This document shows positions 59,101-64,000 of a stretch of DNA of 64,000 nt, in pieces. The stretch comes from Halocaridina rubra. Its lineage: Eukaryota; Arthropoda; Malacostraca; Decapoda; Atyidae. Under the pieces are notes generated by a model. It made no database searches. It was not told the DNA's origin and saw only the letters and a program-made list of their open reading frames with translations. The DNA lies in the NCBI GenBank assembly GCA_037179515.1, contig JAXCGZ010022647.1, positions 162,001-226,000 of the forward strand. The letters run 5' to 3'. Within the stretch, counting starts at the first letter, position 1. Each line of letters starts with the position of its first letter. The translations under genes and the position numbers were made by a program.

Positions 59101-61293
59101 TCAGAGCCGCGTCACAATCGCTCGCCACTCATTCCTATTCCTAGCACGCTCGCTTGCTTCCCTCACATCCATCCTCCTATCATTCAGGGCTCTCCTTACT
59201 CCATCCATCCATCCAAACCTAAGCCTCCCTCTAGCATTTCTCCCGTCAACTCTCGCATTCATCACCTTTTTCAGCAGCCTTTCATCATCCATCCTTTCCA
59301 CATGGCCAAACCATCTCAGAACATTCATATCTACTCTGGCTGCAATTTCTCTCCTCACACCCGTTCTTGCTCTCACCACTTCATTCCTAACCCTATCCAA
59401 TCGAGATACACCAATCATACTCCTCAGGCATTTCATCTCAAACACATTTAGTTTCCGTCTCTCACTTACTTTCATACCCCATAACTCTGATCCATACATC
59501 ACAGTTGGCACATTTCTTGTACACCTCATAACCTTACTCTTTCCCACATTCACTAGCAACTTCCTTCTCTCACACACCATTCCAAATTCTGACACTAACT
59601 GACACAGCTTTTCCTCTGAATCTGCCACCACCACAGTATCATCTGCAAACAGCAACTGATTCAGCTCCTACTCGTTATCATCCCCATCTACCATTCTCAA
59701 AACTCGACCACGCACTCGCTCATTCACCTCTCTTACAACTCCATCATTATACAAATTGAACAGCCATGGTGACATCACACATCCCTGTCTCAGTCCCACA
59801 CTCACTGGAAACCACTCACTCACTTCATTCCCTACCCTAACACAAGCTCTACTACCCTCATACAAACTCTTCACTGCATGCAACAATTTACCATTGATTC
59901 CATATAATCTCAAAACATTCCACATAGCCTCTCTATCAACTCTATCATATGCTTTCACCAGATCCAAAAATGCAAAATACACATCCTTACCCTTTGCTAA
60001 ATATTTCTCACATAACTGCCTAACGATAAAAATCTGATCTATGCAACCTCTACCTCTCTTAAAACCACTCTGCACTTCCGCAGTCACATATTCTTTCTTA
60101 TCCCTAATCCTATTAACCAGTATCCTACCATACACTTTTCCTACCACACTCAACAAACTTATACCCCTAAAATTACTGCATTCATACATATCTCCCTTAC
60201 CTTTGTATAGGGGCACTATACAGGCAATCACCCAATCCACTGGCACCAATGACAACATAAAGCATATATTAAACACTCTCACTAACCATTCCAATGCAGT
60301 CACACCCCCTTCTTTCAACATCTCCGCTCTCACACCATCCATTCCAGATGCTTTACCTGCTTTCGCTTCATACAATGCCCTTTTCACCTCCTCTCTTGTA
60401 ATCTCTCTCTCATTTTCATCTTTCATTACTGGCCCTTGAACCCCTCCCACTGCCACTATAGCTGCCTCTCTATCTTCCTCAACATTTAGCAAGCACTCAA
60501 AATATTCTTCCCATCTTTTCCTTGCATCGTTCCCTCTTAACATCTGTCCATTCACATCTTTCACTGTCTCTTCCATCCTCGATCCACCCTTCCTTGCTCT
60601 CTTCACTTCTTTCCAAAACTTCTTTTTATTCTCCTCATATGACCTACTAAAATCCTGTCCCCACCTAACATTTGCCAACCTCTTCTCTTCCTCTACCTTC
60701 CGCTTGGTTTCCACATTTTTCTCCCTATATCTTTCATACTTCTCCCTACTTTTACACTGCAGCCATTCCTCAAAAGCCCTCTTTTTCTCTTCCACCTTCA
60801 TTTTCACCCCTTCATTCCACCACTCGCTGCCCCTCCTCATGCCACCTCCAACAAACCTCTTTCCACACACATCACTTGCATGTCCCACAAAACATTCTTT
60901 CATCAACCCCCATTCCTCCCCTAACTCCCCAACTTCTCTCTCTTTCACCCTGTCATATGCCACTCTCAACCTGTCCTGATATTCCTGTCTCTTCTCTGGC
61001 TTTTTCAACTCTTCTACCTTCACTATTTCCCTTCTACATCCCCCCACACTATTTCCCCACTCTTTTGCTACTACCACTTTTGCTTCAACCAAAAAATGAT
61101 CAGACATCCCAGCAGCCACACCCCTGAATGCATGTACATCTTTCACTCTACCAATCATGCTCTTTGCTACCAACACATAATCCATCAATGCTCTTTCTTT
61201 CACTCTTCCATTTGCCACTCTCATCCATGTATACTTATTTATTAACTTCTTCTTAAATAAACTATTACCTATCACCCAACTCTTGCTCCACAC
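59101..61293 (-). pseudogene. RTE-like LINE, reverse transcriptase with one nonsense codon
   Basis: The frame from 61293 carries GMSDHFLVEAK (end of endonuclease), then reverse transcriptase with GKASGMDGVRAEMLKEGG, NFRGISLLSVVGKVYGRILV, motif A FLDLVKAYDRVDREAMW and VGLRQGCVMSPWLFNLY. A TAG at 59668-59670 precedes motif C LFADDTVVVADS. The same frame then continues to 59101 with RNVPTVMYGSELWGMK, CLRSMIGVSRLDRVRNEVV and WFGHVERMDDERL. All catalytic Asp residues are present. Confidence 0.92.
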
Positions 61294-61948
61294 ACATATC
61301 TAACAGTCTCTCGCCACTCTCATTCCCACCTGGTACCCCATACTTTCCTACAACACCTTCTATCTCTCCATCACCCACTCTGGCATTCAAGTCACCCAAC
61401 ACAACTACATAGTTCCTTCTACTCAGACCATCCACACATCTAGTTAACTCATTCCAGAATTCATCCCGCTCTTCCTCACTTCTCTCACATCCTGGCCCAT
61501 ACGCACTAACAAAAGCCCAACATTCCCTTCCTATCTTAGCCCTCACCCACATCAGCCTAGATGACACTTCTTTCCATTCCACTACCTGATTTACCATCCA
61601 TTCACTCAGCAATAATGCCACACCTTCTCTCGCTCTCCCCCTTTCAACCCCAGACACCCTACCAGTCACATCACCAAATGCCACTTCTCCTTTTCCTTTC
61701 ATCTTCGTCTCACACAATGCCAATACATCCATCCTCCTCTTACCAAACATATATCCAATCTCACATCTTTTGCTCTCTATCGTACTACAACCACGCACAT
61801 TTAGACACCCCAAAACTAGAGTTTGGGGAGAAGTTATTCTCCCCTCTACTCCCCTTCTTCTTTGACGTCTCGCAGGAGGTTGATACAAGGGGGGGGGGAT
61901 TCCTAGTCCCCCCGCCCAGTCCACTTTTAGTCGCCTTTTACGACACAC
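61265..61948 (-). pseudogene. RTE-like LINE, endonuclease domain
   Basis: The 227-residue frame contains LGCLNVRGCSTIESKRCEIG, LALCETKMKGKGE (catalytic Glu), AFVSAYGPG and VVLGDLNARVG (catalytic Asp and Asn), typical of RTE-clade endonucleases. A one-base indel near 61280 shifts it out of frame with the reverse transcriptase. The basic N-terminus RKRRLKVDWAGG may not be the true start. Confidence 0.88.
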
Positions 61949-61968
61949 AGGGAATACGGTGTCGTAAA

Positions 61969-62125
61969 CAACAATGCCGTGTGACTATTCTTTCACCAAC
62001 CTCAACACTTTTTCACATACAGACCGTATTTACGGCTATGTATTCAGTATTTTTACAAATAAATTAAGTCTAATTCCTTTAAATAACCAAATAAATAAGC
62101 AATACCATTAATTTGATATACAGTG
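61969..62125 (+). repeat. Satellite S unit, right of the RTE insertion
   Basis: It resumes with CAACAATGCCGTGTGACTAT and ends CATTAATTTGATATA, where the next Tigger starts. It is the continuation of the array at 58470-58852. Confidence 0.88.
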
Positions 62126-62214
62126 AACCCTCGCTATATTGCGGTTCACCTTTTGCGAATTCAGTGCATTGCGTTTTTTTTTGGCTAGCTTTGTTTTCTG
62201 GGTATATGCGAGAA

Positions 62215-62795
62215 TATTAAAATTTCAGTATTTTCATTATTTTATTGCTAAAAAAGTATTTCCCAGCCTAAGAATAATAAGAGTAAAAAATAGTAAAAAA
62301 CATAAATTTAATCATGTAACTCTGCACCATAGAAAGTACGATACCGGTATCGGTGTTTCGGAAAACGCAAAGGGTCACACCTACATGAGCAAGCACATTA
62401 AAATTTCCAGTATTTTCATTATTTTATTGATAAAAAAAAAGTATTTCCAAGCCTAAGAATAATAAAATAGTAAAAAATAATAAAAAACATAAGTTTAAAC
62501 ATGTAACTCACAGTATTACACCATGTAAAATACAATACCGGTATTGGTGATTCGGAAAACGAAAAGGGTCGCACCTACGTGAGCTAGCACATATTAAAAT
62601 TTCCAGTATTTTCATTACTTTATTGATAAAAAAAGTATTTCCTAGCCTAAGAATAAAAAAACAGTAAAAAATAGTAAAAAACATAAATTTAAACATGTAA
62701 CTCACAGTATTGCACCATGTAAAATATTGTACGATAGTGTACACTGTACTGGCGTCTTGGAAAACGCAAAGGGTCGCACCTACGTGAGATAGTAC
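62215..62795 (+). repeat. Tigger 5' subterminal repeat, three units
   Basis: TTTTCATTATTTTATTG anchors at 62231, 62413 and 62609 give spacings of 182 and 196. Units share GCCTAAGAATAATAA, CATAAATTTAAACATGTAAC, TTACACCATGTAAAATA and GGGTCGCACCTACGTGAG. Confidence 0.88.
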
Positions 62796-63023
62796 ATGGG
62801 ATGCTATTGGCTGATGGGTGAGAGACGTCGAATCACAGAATTGTTTTTCTGTATGTTCTGTATCATGAGGTCTAATTGGCTTTTTGATTGAAGCTTCATT
62901 CTCCCAGCATCTTCCATTGTCTCGCCTCACTCGTTCAGTCTACTCACGTGTGCGCCGCTCGCGTTGTGCTTCTTAATACGCTGTGCTTGTGATTTTGTGA
63001 AACTTTCGTATTTCAACCTCCGC

Positions 63024-64000
63024 AATACCTCCCAAGCGTCCTACATCTTCTGGTAGTAAGCCTAAGCGGCAAAGGAAGATGTTGACCATAAAAGAAAAGG
63101 TAAAACAGTTAGATATTTGCTGAAGGAATCAAGAATTTTCGCTGATGTCGGCATCAACAAATCTACTGTTCGATACATCAAAAAGGACGAGGTAAATATC
63201 AGAAAAACAGTGACTATTTCTTATAATAAAACAGCGAAGAGGGTCGTAACACCCCACAATAAGATAATAGTGCAGATGGAATCTGCTTTGGCCCTGTGGA
63301 TTGCCGAATGCAGGAAGAACATCAGCTTAGACACCAATATCATACAAACAAAGGCGAAGAAGCTGTATGAGACAGAAGAAGAGAGAAGAAGATATCGACG
63401 ACCCACAATCAGGACCCTCCAGCAATTCTCCACCAAGGAAACAATCGTTCACTGCAAGCAAGGAATGGTTCGCCAAATTTCAAAAACGCTTTGGCCTAAA
63501 GAGCGTTTCGGTGCATGGTGAAACTGCCTCTGCAGATACAGCTGCAGCTAAAGAATATGTAAAGAACGACTTCATGAAAATTATTGACGAAGGCGAATAT
63601 GCTCCTGAGCAAGTCTTTAACATGGATGAAACTGGGTTATTTTGGAAGAGAATGCCATCTCGCACCTTTCTCTTCAAGGAAGAAGCTAAAGCCCTGGGAT
63701 TTAAAGCGCACAAACACCGCAATACCCTCATCATGTGTGGGAATGCTGCGGGCTTCATGTTAAAGCCCGGGCTTATCTACAAGTCTAAGAACCCTAGGGC
63801 TTTAAAGAACAAACACAAGAATCTGCTGCCAGTGTATCTGATGCATAACCCTAAGACCTGGATCACGAAAAGCCTCACATCGGACTGGTTTCACCAATGT
63901 TTTATCCCTCAGGTCAAAGTTTATCTAGCGGAAAAGGGCCTTGAATTCAAAGTCCTTCTTTTGATGGATAATGCTGGTGGCCACGCAACAGATCTCGAAT
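63024..64000 (+). pseudogene. Tigger family A transposase, N-terminal and catalytic part
   Basis: The start is ATA where the family expects ATG (then PPKRPTSSGSKPKRQRKM). A frame change near 63110-63120 leads to the frame 63117-63521 with the CENP-B-type DNA-binding region (TKAKKLYETEEE). Another shift near 63440 leads to FAKFQKRFGLKSVSVHGE, VFNMDETGLFWKRMPSRTF (first Asp), HRNTLIMCGNAAG and LLLMDNAGGHATD (second Asp). The third Asp is beyond the window. Confidence 0.87.

Larger units (their letters stand above)
58853..61968 (-). mobile_element. RTE-like LINE, about 3.1 kb, inserted in satellite S
   Basis: On the minus strand the element starts near CGACACCGTATTCCCTGTGT, encodes endonuclease and reverse transcriptase in one former reading frame and ends AAACAGCCAAGGTATATGTA with an (ATGT)-like tail. 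Satellite S continues on the other side at CAACAATGCCGTG. Spacing of the anchors gives an insertion of about 3.1 kb. It is the youngest-looking LINE here: only one frameshift and one stop were seen. Confidence 0.88.
62126..64000 (+). mobile_element. Tigger family A with transposase, runs off the window
   Basis: The 5' end CAGTGAACCCTCGCTATATT follows a TA. Three 5' subterminal units and a leader of about 230 bp with TCGCCTCACTCGTTCAGTCT precede the transposase. The 3' end lies beyond 64000. This copy shows what the deleted family A derivatives lost. Confidence 0.9.

Noticed and set aside
58934..59602. Plus-strand 222-residue frame and several others over 59-62 kb
   Set aside because: They lie antisense to the RTE-like reverse transcriptase and endonuclease, which carry all the recognisable motifs.

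Overview
This is an intergenic or intronic stretch of a repeat-rich eukaryotic genome. I see no rRNA, tRNA gene, CRISPR array or prokaryotic operon. The mix of non-LTR elements (CR1-like, Jockey-like, L2/CR1-like, RTE-like), Tigger/pogo transposons, Ty3/gypsy and Ty1/copia remnants, long (TA)n, (CA)n, (GA)n and (AAT)n microsatellites and short TTAGG runs suggests an arthropod, most likely a decapod crustacean. That identification is inference.

Only one stretch looks like host coding sequence: a short minus-strand exon at 13585-13793 with splice signals at both ends, a signal peptide and the start of a cysteine-bearing, PAN/apple-like module.

Layout. 0.8-2.7 kb: three head-to-tail 5'-truncated fragments of one LINE (LINE-A). 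3.4-7.4 kb: the most complete LINE-A copy, with coiled-coil ORF1 and endonuclease/reverse transcriptase ORF2. 7.4-8.1 kb: microsatellites and a decayed minisatellite. 8.7-10.2 kb: copia remnant. 10.2-13.5 kb: Jockey-like LINE-B. 14.8-16.4 kb: simple repeats and TTAGG runs. 17.9-19.8 kb: gypsy pol 3' half with polypurine tract. 20-26 kb: two more LINE-A copies around a minus-strand LTR-gag fragment. 26.3-28.7 kb: LINE-C interrupted by a tRNA-type SINE that shares its tail. 29-30 kb: hAT-like non-autonomous element. 30-48 kb: a dense mosaic of Tigger family A derivatives, two unclassified dispersed families (T and Z here), TA microsatellites, long palindromes and several transposon-internal tandem arrays; a minus-strand LINE-A copy lies at 41.6-43.6 kb. 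48-53.7 kb: inverted repeats and a decayed RTE-like LINE. 53.8-56.0 kb: Tigger family B, nearly full length but broken. 56.7-62.1 kb: composite satellite S carrying a 3.1-kb RTE-like LINE. 62.1-64 kb: Tigger family A copy with transposase, running off the window.

The most notable theme is the growth of tandem arrays, often 165-200 bp per unit, from inside DNA transposons. The same Tigger 3' subterminal segment occurs once, twice or more than six times in different copies; the largest array has a regular 169-bp period. Other highlights are a 100-bp-arm palindrome at 94% identity, a foldback core inside a Tigger shell, two opposite-orientation Tigger insertions at the same TA-bearing position of satellite S, and an ORF1/ORF2 overlap without an ATG for ORF2. 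Every element protein inspected carries stops, frameshifts or truncations, except the last Tigger, whose 3' end is outside the window. All coordinates and identities come from reading by eye.
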